64,000 bases of DNA from DATAVK01 sp036267755. Its GTDB lineage: Bacteria; Actinomycetota; Actinomycetes; JAFAQI01. The first letter of the stretch is position 1. Every line of letters starts with the position of its first letter. A program made the position numbers and the translations under genes. Under the pieces are notes generated by a model. It was not told the DNA's origin and ran no database searches. It saw nothing but the letters and a program-made list of their open reading frames with translations. The stretch lies in contig DATAVK010000062.1 of the NCBI GenBank assembly GCA_036267755.1, positions 18,156-82,155 of the forward strand, read 5' to 3'. Shown in pieces: positions 24,901 to 33,795 of the stretch.

Positions 24901-25720
24901 CATCTTCGGGCGGCCGGTCGTCGACTCGCGGCGTGACCGTCCATCGGCGGTTGGCCAGCGAGGGCATCCTGGACCGACAGTGCTCGACCCGGGCCGCCGT
25001 GACCTCTGCGGCCACGACGCCCTCGATCTCCGCCAGCGACGCGAGCGGCGCACCCATCGGGTCGACGATCCGCGAGCATCCCGAGTACGTCGGTGGCGGC
25101 TGGCCGGCCGCGGCGACATAGCAGACGTTCTCAATCGCCCGAGCGGTGGCGAGCGCCGTCCACTGGGTCTCCTTGGCAGGCCCGTTGACCCAAGCAGAGG
25201 GCACCGCCAGCACCGTCGCGCCGGCGTCGATCAGGGCACGACTCAGCTCGGGGAAACGCAGGTCGTAACAGGTCATGACGCCGACCTGCAGGTCGCCCAA
25301 CGGCACCAGCAGCAGCTCGTTGACGTCGCCCGCGACCAGCCGGTCGGACTCCAGCCAGCCGAGCGCGTCGTAGAGATGCTGTTTGCGATAGCGCCCGACC
25401 AGGTCGCCGGCCGGGCCGAGAGCAACGACCGTGTTGTAGGCCCGGGACCCGTCCCCCTCAACCGGCTCGAACATCCCCGCGACCACGCTCACCTGGTGCT
25501 GGCGGGCCAAGCCAGACAGCGCCGTCACGAACGGTCCATCCAGCGGCTCGGCCACCGGCGCCAGCGGCAGATCGGGCGGTCCAAAGTCGTGCATCGCGGC
25601 TTCGGGGCAGATCACCAGCTCGGCGCCCAGCCGAGCCGCATCCGCTACCGCTTCCCGGATCTTGTCCAGGTTGGCGGCTTTGTCGTCGCCGGACCGGAGT
25701 TGAGCCACTGCGATGCGCAT
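24881..25720 (-). CDS. Carbon-nitrogen hydrolase (nitrilase superfamily)
   Basis: 279-residue amidase of the nitrilase superfamily. The catalytic triad is complete: Glu40 in LVICPEAAM, Lys113 in GRYRKQHLYDA and Cys151 in VMTCYDLRFPE. Such enzymes hydrolyse omega-amides, deaminated glutathione or related small amides; the exact substrate is not decidable. ATG 25720 (MRIAVAQL) is preferred to GTG 25732 because MRIAxxQ is the family beginning. It diverges from the DapC-like aminotransferase with 26 bases between starts, and omega-amidases often partner glutamine transaminases, so a shared pathway with that neighbour is plausible. Confidence 0.9.
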   Translation of the reverse strand: MRIAVAQLRSGDDKAANLDKIREAVADAARLGAELVICPEAAMHDFGPPDLPLAPVAEPLDGPFVTALSGLARQHQVSVVAGMFEPVEGDGSRAYNTVVALGPAGDLVGRYRKQHLYDALGWLESDRLVAGDVNELLLVPLGDLQVGVMTCYDLRFPELSRALIDAGATVLAVPSAWVNGPAKETQWTALATARAIENVCYVAAAGQPPPTYSGCSRIVDPMGAPLASLAEIEGVVAAEVTAARVEHCRSRMPSLANRRWTVTPRVDDRPPEDAGPWVL

Positions 25721-25746
25721 GTCCTCATCCAACTACGCTGCCGGGC

Positions 25747-26940
25747 ATGACGTCCCCGCTGGTCGAGCGGATGCGCGGATTCGGTACGACGATTTTCGCC
25801 GAGATGACCGCTCTGGCGCTCAGCACCGGCGCCGTCAACCTCGGACAGGGATTCCCCGACACCGACGGGCCGCCGGCCATGCTGGCGCGCGCCGCCGCCG
25901 CGATGACCGAGGGGCTGAACCAGTACCCGCCCGGGCCCGGCCTCCCGGCGCTGCGGCAGGCCGTGGCACGGCAACGAGCCCGCGACTACGGGCTGGACTA
26001 CGACCCGGACAGCGAGGTCCTGGTCACGGTCGGCGCCACCGAGGCCGTGAGCGCCACCATCCTCGCGTTCTGTGAGCGCGGCGACGAGGTCATCGTCCTG
26101 GAGCCCTACTACGACGTGTACGCGGCCGCGATCGCCCTGGCCGGCGCGGTGCGCGTGGCCGTGCCGCTTCGCGCCGAGCCAGGCGGGGGCCACTTCGCGC
26201 TGGACCCGGAAGCGCTCCGCGCCGCCGTGTCGCCGCGCACCCGGCTGATCCTCATCAACTCCCCACACAATCCGACCGGCACGGTGCTGACGCTCGCCGA
26301 GCTCGAGGCGGTGGCCGAGCTCTGCCGCGACCGCGATCTGATCGCCGTCACGGACGAGGTCTACGAGTACCTCACTTTCGACGGCGCCCGCCACATCCCG
26401 CTGGCCACGTTGCCGGGGATGCGGGAACGGACGGTGTCGATCTCCAGCGCGGGCAAGACGTTCAGCGTCACCGGCTGGAAGATCGGCTGGGTCTGCGCTC
26501 CGGCGCCCCTGGTCCGCGCGGTGTCGACGGTGAAGCAGTTCCTCACCTTCACCCACAGCGGCCCGCTGCAGGTCGCGGTCGCCGACGCGCTCGACGGCGA
26601 GAGCGCCTGGGTAGCGGAGTCGTGCCGCTCGCTGCAATCGCGCCGCGATCGGTTGACCGCAGGCCTGCAGAGCGCCGGGTTCGAGGTGCATCGCTCGCAG
26701 GGCACGTATTTCGTGCTCGCCGACGGTCGCGCGCTCGGCCTCGACGACGGCGAGCGGCTGGCCCGCCGGCTGCCGCACGAAGTGGGCGTGGTCGGGATCC
26801 CGGTTTCGGTGTTCTGCGACCACGCGGACGTCGGACGGCCGTACGTCCGGTTCGCCTTCTGCAAGCGGGACGACGTCCTCGACGAGGCCGTCGCCCGGTT
26901 CCGCGACTGGTCACATGCGGGAGTCGGTCCCGCCTCTTAG
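25747..26940 (+). CDS. Class I/II aminotransferase, mycobacterial DapC (Rv0858c)-like
   Basis: 397-residue PLP aminotransferase. The segments VNLGQGFPDTDGPP, NQYPPGPGLPALRQAV, NSPHNPTGTVL and SISSAGKTFSVTGWKIGW (Schiff-base Lys) strongly resemble mycobacterial DapC, annotated as N-succinyldiaminopimelate aminotransferase, a lysine and cell-wall precursor step. The same family includes kynurenine/glutamine transaminases, and the divergent nitrilase-type amidase next door would fit a glutamine transaminase-omega-amidase pair. The choice between these roles cannot be made from sequence. Confidence 0.88.
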   Translation: MTSPLVERMRGFGTTIFAEMTALALSTGAVNLGQGFPDTDGPPAMLARAAAAMTEGLNQYPPGPGLPALRQAVARQRARDYGLDYDPDSEVLVTVGATEAVSATILAFCERGDEVIVLEPYYDVYAAAIALAGAVRVAVPLRAEPGGGHFALDPEALRAAVSPRTRLILINSPHNPTGTVLTLAELEAVAELCRDRDLIAVTDEVYEYLTFDGARHIPLATLPGMRERTVSISSAGKTFSVTGWKIGWVCAPAPLVRAVSTVKQFLTFTHSGPLQVAVADALDGESAWVAESCRSLQSRRDRLTAGLQSAGFEVHRSQGTYFVLADGRALGLDDGERLARRLPHEVGVVGIPVSVFCDHADVGRPYVRFAFCKRDDVLDEAVARFRDWSHAGVGPAS

Positions 26941-26944
26941 GCTC

Positions 26945-28621
26945 ATGATCATGCCGCATCTGCCACACCGAGCGCCGCCGCTGCTGCTCGAGCTGGACCT
27001 CACCCGCGCCCTCGTCGAGACCGAACCCGAAGACCCGGTGGGCAAGCTGCGTAGCCGGGGCCGGCCAAGGCTGAAGGCGACGCTGCGGGCGTTGCACGAG
27101 GCCGGGGCCGACCCGCGGGTCGTCGGCCTGATCGCCCGGGTCGGCGACATCGCCATGCCGATCGCGATCGCACAGGAACTGCGGGACGCGGTCACGGTCT
27201 TCGCCGCCAGCGGGAAGCCTGCGGTCGCCTACGCCGAGACGTTCGGCGAGTCCGCCAACGGCGTGGTTCCGTACCTGCTCGCCACCGGGTTCTCGGAGAT
27301 CTGGCTGCAGCCGTCGGGTGAGCTCGGCCTGATCGGAGTCGCGGCCGAGGTGACCTTCCTGCGCGGAGCGCTGGACAAGGCCGGCATCGAGCCGCAGCTG
27401 GACAAGCGCTACGAGTACAAGAACGCCGCCGACCGGATCATGAACGACGGCTTCACCGAGGCCCACCGGGAGTCCATGGACCGGCTCGCCGAGTCCGTCT
27501 GGGACACCGTGGTGGCGGCGATCACGAGCTCACGCGGCATCACCGCTGAGGCGCTCTCGGAACGCGTCGACAACGCCCCGATCTCCCCTGACGAGGCACT
27601 CGAGGCTGGCCTGATCGACCGGATCGGCTACCGCGACGAGGCGTACGCCGATCTGCGGCGCCGAGTCGGAGCCGAGGCCACGCTGCGTTTTGCCGACCGC
27701 TGGACGCCACGGCGCCCCGTCCCCAAGCGAGTCGTCACCGCCGTCACGAAGCGCCGGGCAGGTGCCGTCGCTCTCATCGAGGGTCACGGCGCCATCGTCA
27801 CCGGCCGGAGCCGGCGGATGCCGTTCCAGGGCCCGGTGATGGGAAGCGACACCGTCGCCGCCGCCTTCCGCGCCGCGCGCGAGGACGACCGGGTCCGGGC
27901 CGTGGTCTTCCGGGTCGACTCCCCCGGCGGCTCGGCCGTCGCGTCCGACACGATCTGGCGCGAAGTGGTGGTCACCCGCGAGGCCGGCAAGCCCGTCGTC
28001 GTGTCGATGGGGACGATGGCCGGGTCAGGTGGCTACTTCGTCGCCTGTCCCGCCGACGTCATCGTGGCGCAGCCGTCGACGCTGACCGGTTCGATCGGCG
28101 TCTTCGGCGGCAAGGCCGTCGTGTCGCAGCTCACCGAACGCCTCGGGTTCGCTACGGACGCGGTTGCCCGCGGCCGTCACGCCCGGATGTTCTCGGCCCG
28201 GATCGGGTTCAGCGACGACGAGCGGGAGCGGCTGTCGGTCTGGCTCGACGCGGTGTACGACGATTTCGTTCGCAAGGTCGCATCGGGCCGGAGCATGGAG
28301 CGCGACGCCGTGCATCAGATCGCCAAGGGGCGGGTGTGGACCGGTGCCGACGCCGCGGGCAACGGGCTGGTCGACTCCCTCGGTGGGCTGCGCGACGCGC
28401 TGCGCATCGCCCGGGAGCGAGCCGGGCTCGCCGCCGATGCACCGATGCGACCCGCCGTACGGGTGCCGTTGCTGGCCCGGCTCACGCCACCGTCGTCCAG
28501 CGAGGACCCTCGCGCGGCGTCGATGCACCTCGGCGGCTGGGGCGACCTGGCGGGGATCGCGTCAACGCTGGGACTGCCCGCCGGTGGGCCGTTGAGCATG
28601 CCGACCGTGTCGCTGCGCTGA
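26945..28621 (+). CDS. sppA: Signal peptide peptidase SppA, 67K type
   Basis: 558-residue serine protease with the duplicated S49 fold of long SppA proteins, which digest cleaved signal peptides at the membrane. The C-terminal half has VFRVDSPGGSAVASDTIW and the nucleophile in SMGTMAGSGGYFVAC; the N-terminal half supplies the Lys general base in DKRYEYKNAADR. No clear N-terminal membrane anchor is visible, as in other actinobacterial members, which may be peripheral. ATG 26945 or ATG 26951 may be used; neither has a good ribosome-binding site, and the gene begins only four bases after the aminotransferase stop. Confidence 0.92.
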   Translation: MIMPHLPHRAPPLLLELDLTRALVETEPEDPVGKLRSRGRPRLKATLRALHEAGADPRVVGLIARVGDIAMPIAIAQELRDAVTVFAASGKPAVAYAETFGESANGVVPYLLATGFSEIWLQPSGELGLIGVAAEVTFLRGALDKAGIEPQLDKRYEYKNAADRIMNDGFTEAHRESMDRLAESVWDTVVAAITSSRGITAEALSERVDNAPISPDEALEAGLIDRIGYRDEAYADLRRRVGAEATLRFADRWTPRRPVPKRVVTAVTKRRAGAVALIEGHGAIVTGRSRRMPFQGPVMGSDTVAAAFRAAREDDRVRAVVFRVDSPGGSAVASDTIWREVVVTREAGKPVVVSMGTMAGSGGYFVACPADVIVAQPSTLTGSIGVFGGKAVVSQLTERLGFATDAVARGRHARMFSARIGFSDDERERLSVWLDAVYDDFVRKVASGRSMERDAVHQIAKGRVWTGADAAGNGLVDSLGGLRDALRIARERAGLAADAPMRPAVRVPLLARLTPPSSSEDPRAASMHLGGWGDLAGIASTLGLPAGGPLSMPTVSLR

Positions 28622-28637
28622 GCGCAGTGATACCCAG

Positions 28638-30107
28638 ATGACCATGACGGATCTGCCGGCGGCCTCTGACACCTTCGACGTCGTCGTGATCGGCGGCGGC
28701 CCGCCCGGCGAGAACGCGGCGGACTACGTGGTCAAGGGCGGCCTCAGCGCCGCGCTCGTCGAGGTGGATCTGGTCGGCGGCGAGTGCTCGTACTGGGCGT
28801 GCATGCCCAGCAAGGCGCTGCTGCGGTCGGTGGAGACACTTGACCTCGCCCATCACGTTCCCGGCGTACCGGTCGGCGATCGGCTCGACATCGGCTCGGT
28901 GCTCGATAACCGGGACAAGTTCACCCATCACCACGACGACTCGTCGCAGGTCGAGTGGGCCGAGGGCGCGCACATCACCGTGATCCGTGGCCGCGGCCGG
29001 CTCGCCGGCGAGAAGCGGGTCGACGTCACCGCGCCCGACGGCACCACCCGGACGCTCACCGCTCGTCACGCGGTCGTCGTGGCGACCGGCACCAGCGCCG
29101 CGATCCCGCCGATCGACGGCCTGCGCGAGGCGCAGCCGTGGACGTCACGCGACGTCACCAACCTGCACACCGTCCCGGCACGGATCGTCGTCATCGGCGG
29201 TGGTGTCGTGGCCTGCGAGGCCGCGACCTGGCTGATCGGGCTGGGTGCCCAGGTGACGGTGCTGTGCCGCGAGGAACGGCTGCTGGAGCACAACGAGCCG
29301 TTCGCGGGTGAGCTGCTGGCGGACCGGCTCCGCCAGGACGGCGCCGACGTCCGCCTTAATGTCACGACGGAGCAGGTCCGCCGCGGTCCGATCAGCACGA
29401 CGGACGAAGGCGAGCCGCGGGGCAGCGAGGTGACGGTGACCGCCGATGGGGAGGCGATCGTCGCCGACGAGGTGCTGATCGCCGCCGGACGCACCCCCAA
29501 CAGCGGCGACCTCGGCCTCGACTCGATCGGCCTCGCGCGGGATGGCTACCTGTCGACCGACGACACGATGCTCGTCGACGACGTGCCCGGCGGCTGGCTC
29601 TACGCGGTTGGCGACATCACCGGGCGCGCCCTGCTCACCCACATGGGCAAGTACCAGGCGCGGGTCTGCGGTGACGTGATCGCCGCCCGCGCGAAGGGCG
29701 AGCCCACCGACGCCCGGCGGTTCCGGGCGAGCAGCGACCACGGAGCGGTCCCGCAGGTCACGTTCTCCACACCACAGGTTGCCTCGGTCGGTCTGACCGA
29801 AGCCCACGCAAGAGCGGCCGGTACGCCAGTCCGGACCGTGAGCTACGACATCGGCAGCGTCGCCGGCGCTGCCTTGCTGCGCAACGACTTCGTTGGTCGG
29901 GCCCAGCTCGTCGTCGACACCTCCGACGAGACGCTCGTCGGCGCGACGTTCGTCGGTCCCGACGTCGCTGAGCTGGTGCACGCGGCCACAATCGCGGTCG
30001 TCGGCAAGGTGCCGCTCGACGTGCTGTGGCACGCGGTTCCGTCGTACCCGACGGTCAGTGAGATTTGGCTCCGGTTGCTCGAGACCTGGCGCGCCGAGGC
30101 GGCCTGA
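28638..30107 (+). CDS. FAD/NAD(P) disulfide oxidoreductase (dihydrolipoamide dehydrogenase-like) with altered catalytic His
   Basis: 489-residue flavoprotein of the class I pyridine nucleotide-disulfide oxidoreductases. The FAD-binding VVVIGGGPPGENAA, the redox pair Cys50/Cys55 in GGECSYWACMPSKAL, the NAD-binding RIVVIGGGVVACEAATWL and the FAD-contact YAVGDITGRALLTHMGKYQ are all intact. The C-terminal active-site motif, usually HAHPTLSE, reads HAVPSYPTVSE, so the His of the His-Glu base pair is replaced by Tyr. The disulfide substrate is therefore unlikely to be ordinary lipoamide or glutathione. It lies 16 bases after sppA and six bases before the next gene. Confidence 0.9.
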   Translation: MTMTDLPAASDTFDVVVIGGGPPGENAADYVVKGGLSAALVEVDLVGGECSYWACMPSKALLRSVETLDLAHHVPGVPVGDRLDIGSVLDNRDKFTHHHDDSSQVEWAEGAHITVIRGRGRLAGEKRVDVTAPDGTTRTLTARHAVVVATGTSAAIPPIDGLREAQPWTSRDVTNLHTVPARIVVIGGGVVACEAATWLIGLGAQVTVLCREERLLEHNEPFAGELLADRLRQDGADVRLNVTTEQVRRGPISTTDEGEPRGSEVTVTADGEAIVADEVLIAAGRTPNSGDLGLDSIGLARDGYLSTDDTMLVDDVPGGWLYAVGDITGRALLTHMGKYQARVCGDVIAARAKGEPTDARRFRASSDHGAVPQVTFSTPQVASVGLTEAHARAAGTPVRTVSYDIGSVAGAALLRNDFVGRAQLVVDTSDETLVGATFVGPDVAELVHAATIAVVGKVPLDVLWHAVPSYPTVSEIWLRLLETWRAEAA

Positions 30108-30113
30108 CCTGCC

Positions 30114-30746
30114 ATGAATCTTGCGACCGGAGCCGAGCTGGCCACAGCTGGGGGCACGCTGGTGCTCGCCATCGCGACGTTCGCCTCGATCCGCAGCGGT
30201 CAGCGGGCCGCCAGAATCGCGGAACGCTCGCTGCTCGCCGGGCTGCGCCCCATGCTGTTCCCGACGCGGCTCGGCGACCCGTCGGAAAAGGTGGGGTTCT
30301 CCGACACCCACCACGTCGTCGTGGAGGGAGGTCGGGCCGTCATCGAGGTGACCGACACCGCGATCTACCTCGCGATGACGCTGCGCAACGTCGGCTCCGG
30401 GCTGGGGGTGCTCGATCGGTGGGCGATCCGCGATGAGATCGACACGCACAACGTCGAGCCGTCACCGCAGAGCGCGTTCCGCCGGCTCACCCGCGACATC
30501 TACGTCCCGCCGAACGACTTCAGCTTCTGGCAGGGCGCGTTGCGCGACCCATCGGAGCCACTGTTCGCCACTGTCCGGAACGCGGCCGAGCAGCGGCAAC
30601 GGCTGTACCTCGAGCTGCTCTATGGCGACATGGAGGGTGGACAGCGCACCATCTCGCTGTTCATGTTCACACCGGTGCAGCGCGACGGCGGCTGGATCAC
30701 GTCCCTGGCCCGGCACTACTACCTCGACCGGGCCAACCCCCGCTAA
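30114..30746 (+). CDS. Unknown protein with one N-terminal membrane helix
   Basis: 210 residues that I do not recognise as a named family. The N-terminus has one transmembrane helix (about 9-28, LATAGGTLVLAIATFASIRS), followed by a basic RAARIAERSLLAGLRPML segment, then a mostly beta-strand soluble part with a conserved-looking IYLAMTLRNVGSGLGVLDRW and a C-terminal WITSLARHYYLDR. This N-in layout with a basic helix occurs in many actinobacterial membrane proteins of unknown role. It follows the flavoprotein by six bases and is probably in the same transcript. Confidence 0.7.
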   Translation: MNLATGAELATAGGTLVLAIATFASIRSGQRAARIAERSLLAGLRPMLFPTRLGDPSEKVGFSDTHHVVVEGGRAVIEVTDTAIYLAMTLRNVGSGLGVLDRWAIRDEIDTHNVEPSPQSAFRRLTRDIYVPPNDFSFWQGALRDPSEPLFATVRNAAEQRQRLYLELLYGDMEGGQRTISLFMFTPVQRDGGWITSLARHYYLDRANPR

Positions 30747-30779
30747 CCCTGCAGCACCATGGCGTGTGGGTGTGGGCGG

Positions 30780-32957
30780 CTAGGGGGCGTCGACGGAGTC
30801 CAGGCGCGCGGGGAGCGGCTCGTGGACCCCGAGGTCGCCCACCTGGAGCAACCGTGAGATCGCCGCCGCTGGCTGCGGCCGGGCGAAGTAGAAGCCCTGC
30901 GCGACATGGCAGCCGAGCGTGCTCAGTGCGCTTGCCTGCTCGGGCCGCTCCACGCCCTCGGCCACGGTGTCGACGTCCAGCGCGGTGGCGAGATCGATGA
31001 TCGAGCGGACCAGCGCCGCCTGCCTCGGGCCATCCGTGAGCGGGTCCACGAAGGTGCGGTCGATCTTCAGCACGTCGACGGGGTAGCGCCGCAGGTAGGC
31101 CAATGACGAGTAGCCGGTGCCGAAGTCGTCGACGGCGAGCTGGATGCCGAGTGCGCGAAGTTGCGCCAGCCTGGTGCCGGCAAGCACCGCGTCGCCGAGC
31201 AGCAGGTTCTCGGTGATCTCGATGGTGAGCACGCCGGCCGGCAGCCCGGAGCTGGCGAGCGCCCGGGCAGCGACGTCGACGAAGTCGGGGTCGTAGAGCT
31301 GCCGTGGCGAGAGGTTGACCGAGATGGTGAGCGGCCGGTCGGGGTCGGCGGCTCGCCACAGGCCGGCCTGCCGACACGCCTCGGTGACGATCCACTGACC
31401 CAGCGGCACGATCAGGCCGGTGTCCTCGGCGACCTCGACGAACTCCGCCGGCAGCAGCAGACCACGGATCGGGTGATGCCAGCGAATCAGCGCCTCGAGC
31501 CCCACGATCATCCGGCTCTCGAGGTCGACGTACGGCTGGTAGTACAGCTCGAACTCGCCGCGCTCGACGGCGGTGCGCAGCTCGCTCTCCAGCCGAAGTC
31601 GGGTGACGACCCGCTCGTGCATCGACGGCTCGAAGACGACGAGCCGGTTCTTGCCGTCCGCCTTCGCCTTGTACATCGCGACGTCGGCGTCGCGGAGCAG
31701 GTCGTGGCCCGAGAGCTGCTCGGCCGCATGGACCACGCCGACACTGGCGGTCACGACGACCTGGCCACGGCGCAGCGAGAACGGAGCCGAGAGCGCGTCG
31801 AGGACCCGCCGCCCGACGGCCACCGTTTCGGCACCGTCGATCCGTTCCAGCAACAGCGCGAACTCGTCGCCGCCGAGCCGCGCAGCGATGTCACCGTCGC
31901 GCAGGCACGAGCGGAGCCGGCGGGCCACTGCGAGCAGCAGCTCGTCGCCGACGGAGTGACCGAAGCTGTCATTGACGGACTTGAACCCGTCGAGGTCGAG
32001 CAGCAGCACCGCGACGCCCGGCGAGCCGGAGTCGAGGGCGGTGACCGCAGCGTCGATCCGCTGGTTGACGAGGTTGCGGTTGGCCAGCCCGGTCAACGGG
32101 TCGCTCAGTGCGAGCTGGCGGAGCCGACGCTCGGACTCCTTGCGTGCGGAGATGTCGGTGATCAGGCCCATCAGGCCGGTGACCTCGCCGTTTTCGTCGA
32201 ACATCACCGACGACGCGACGGACACCTCCTGCATCTGGCCGTCTCGGCCGACCCGGGTCTCCTCGTGCTCGACGAGCGTCTCGCCGCCGAGGATCATCCG
32301 GTCGACGAGCTCGGCGAACGCCTCGCGCCGTTCGGCGGGAATGTGCGGGGCGACGGTCCCGCGGACCTCCGACTCGCGCAGCCCGAACATCCGCTCGGCG
32401 GCCGGATTCCACAGCTGGACCCGCCACTCCCGGTCCATCACGACGATCGCGGCCGGCGACATGCTGACGGAGGCGTCCAACCAGGCTCGGGCCTCGTCGA
32501 CCTGCTGCCGCCTGCGGTGCAGCTCGCTGACGTCGGTGACGACACCGTCCACCAGCCGTCGACCGTCCGACGTCACCTCGCGCAGCCACATCTGGTCCAG
32601 CACCCAGCGCACCACGCCGTCCTTGCCGCGCATCCGGTACTCCATGGCGACCGAGCTGCGCTGACCGAGGTTGCCCTCCGCGCGGTATCGCTCCAGGTCG
32701 TCGGGGTGGACGTAGGCGTTCCACAGCGTGGACAGGTTCTCGTCGGGATCCGGGTGGCCGCCGATCAACAGCTCGAGACCCGGACCGGTGAAGATCTCCT
32801 CGTAGCTACCGTCCGGATGCAGCTCGCCGGTGTAGACGTGGCACCCGATCCGGGTCAGCAGGGCAAGCACGTCCAGACCCGGGGCAGCCACCATCGACTG
32901 TGGCCGCGAAGTGGGCACACTCATAGAAGGTCTATCGGCAGAGAAGGTGCTCGGCAT
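30780..32957 (-). CDS. PAS-PAS-GGDEF-EAL bifunctional c-di-GMP synthase/hydrolase
   Basis: 725-residue cytosolic c-di-GMP enzyme. Two PAS domains lie at about 25-145 and 150-275 (YEEIFTGPGLELL and AIVVMDREWRVQLWNPAAERMFG). The GGDEF domain (about 280-440) has an intact RLGGDEFALLL and an RxxD inhibitory site (RDGD) five residues before it. The EAL domain (about 455-705) has VGLEALIRWHHP, NLSPRQL, DDFGTGYSSL, VLKIDRTFV and VAEGVERPEQ, so both activities look possible. No transmembrane segment is seen. The start is uncertain: ATG 32957 is listed, ATG 32924 is an alternative, and neither has a clear ribosome-binding site. Confidence 0.95.
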   Translation of the reverse strand: MPSTFSADRPSMSVPTSRPQSMVAAPGLDVLALLTRIGCHVYTGELHPDGSYEEIFTGPGLELLIGGHPDPDENLSTLWNAYVHPDDLERYRAEGNLGQRSSVAMEYRMRGKDGVVRWVLDQMWLREVTSDGRRLVDGVVTDVSELHRRRQQVDEARAWLDASVSMSPAAIVVMDREWRVQLWNPAAERMFGLRESEVRGTVAPHIPAERREAFAELVDRMILGGETLVEHEETRVGRDGQMQEVSVASSVMFDENGEVTGLMGLITDISARKESERRLRQLALSDPLTGLANRNLVNQRIDAAVTALDSGSPGVAVLLLDLDGFKSVNDSFGHSVGDELLLAVARRLRSCLRDGDIAARLGGDEFALLLERIDGAETVAVGRRVLDALSAPFSLRRGQVVVTASVGVVHAAEQLSGHDLLRDADVAMYKAKADGKNRLVVFEPSMHERVVTRLRLESELRTAVERGEFELYYQPYVDLESRMIVGLEALIRWHHPIRGLLLPAEFVEVAEDTGLIVPLGQWIVTEACRQAGLWRAADPDRPLTISVNLSPRQLYDPDFVDVAARALASSGLPAGVLTIEITENLLLGDAVLAGTRLAQLRALGIQLAVDDFGTGYSSLAYLRRYPVDVLKIDRTFVDPLTDGPRQAALVRSIIDLATALDVDTVAEGVERPEQASALSTLGCHVAQGFYFARPQPAAAISRLLQVGDLGVHEPLPARLDSVDAP

Positions 32958-33039
32958 GACCACCACGACGCGGTTTGTAAAGGAATCGGACGGCGTCAGC
33001 TGGTTTGTCCGCCAGCCGAACTGGACGCTCGATCACTAG
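32956..33039 (+). CDS. Possible 27-residue small protein or leader peptide
   Basis: A 28-codon frame (27 residues) starting at ATG 32956 with an AGAAGG site eight bases upstream and ending 24 bases before the peptidase E-like gene. The sequence is Thr-rich at the start, then mixed (KESDGVSWFVRQPNWTLDH), with two Trp. GC content is lower than in nearby genes. It may be a genuine microprotein or leader in front of 33064; it is unproven. Confidence 0.35.
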   Translation: MTTTTRFVKESDGVSWFVRQPNWTLDH

Positions 33040-33063
33040 GCCGCATCCGTACGATCGGCCACC

Positions 33064-33795
33064 ATGACCCCGCCACGACAGATCCTGGCCACCTCGGGCG
33101 GCTTCCTGCCCGGGCCGACCGGGCCCTACGCCTGGCGGCGGGGGCCGATCATCGAGCACGCGCTGCGGCTGACCGGCAAGCGCCGCCCCCGGCTCTGTCA
33201 CCTCGCCACGGCCACCGGTGATGCGCTGACCACCGCCCACGGGGTCGCGTCGGCGTTCGCCGGGAGCGACGACGTCATCCTCAGCAGCCTCGAGCTGTTC
33301 GCGATGCCGAACGTCCCCGACCCCGCGGCCCACCTGCTGAGCCAGGACGTGATCTGGGTCGGTGGCGGCTCGGTCGTCAACCTGCTGGCCGTCTGGCGGG
33401 CCCACGGGCTCGACGACGTCATGCGGGAGGCCTGGGAACGCGGGATCGTGCTCGCCGGGGTCTCGGCCGGCTCGATCTGCTGGCACGTCGGCGGTACGAC
33501 GGACTCCTTCGGCCCAGACCTGCGACCGGTCACGAACGGGCTGGCGCTGCTGCCGTACTCCAACGGCGTGCACTACAACTCCGAGGAGCAGCGCCGGCCG
33601 CTGTTCCAGCGGCTGGTCGGTGACGGCACGCTCCCCGACGGTTACGCCACCGACGACGGAGTAGGCCTGCACTACATCGGCACCGAGCTGCACGAGGTCG
33701 TCGCGGACCGGCCGGGGCCGGCGGCGTACCGGGTGGAACGCGACGGCGCCGAGGTGCGAGAGACCAAGCTGGTCCCGCGGCTGCTCGATCCGTGA
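33064..33795 (+). CDS. Peptidase E (S51)-like protein
   Basis: 243-residue protein with the class I glutamine-amidotransferase-like fold used by peptidase E and cyanophycinase. The nucleophile elbow GVSAGSICW has Ser134; VIWVGGGSVVNLLAVWR precedes it and YSNGVHYNSEEQRRPLFQRL follows with the likely His. Peptidase E cuts N-terminal Asp-X dipeptides, but these actinobacterial members are not well characterised. No signal peptide. It overlaps the next gene by four bases (GTGA). Confidence 0.85.
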   Translation: MTPPRQILATSGGFLPGPTGPYAWRRGPIIEHALRLTGKRRPRLCHLATATGDALTTAHGVASAFAGSDDVILSSLELFAMPNVPDPAAHLLSQDVIWVGGGSVVNLLAVWRAHGLDDVMREAWERGIVLAGVSAGSICWHVGGTTDSFGPDLRPVTNGLALLPYSNGVHYNSEEQRRPLFQRLVGDGTLPDGYATDDGVGLHYIGTELHEVVADRPGPAAYRVERDGAEVRETKLVPRLLDP

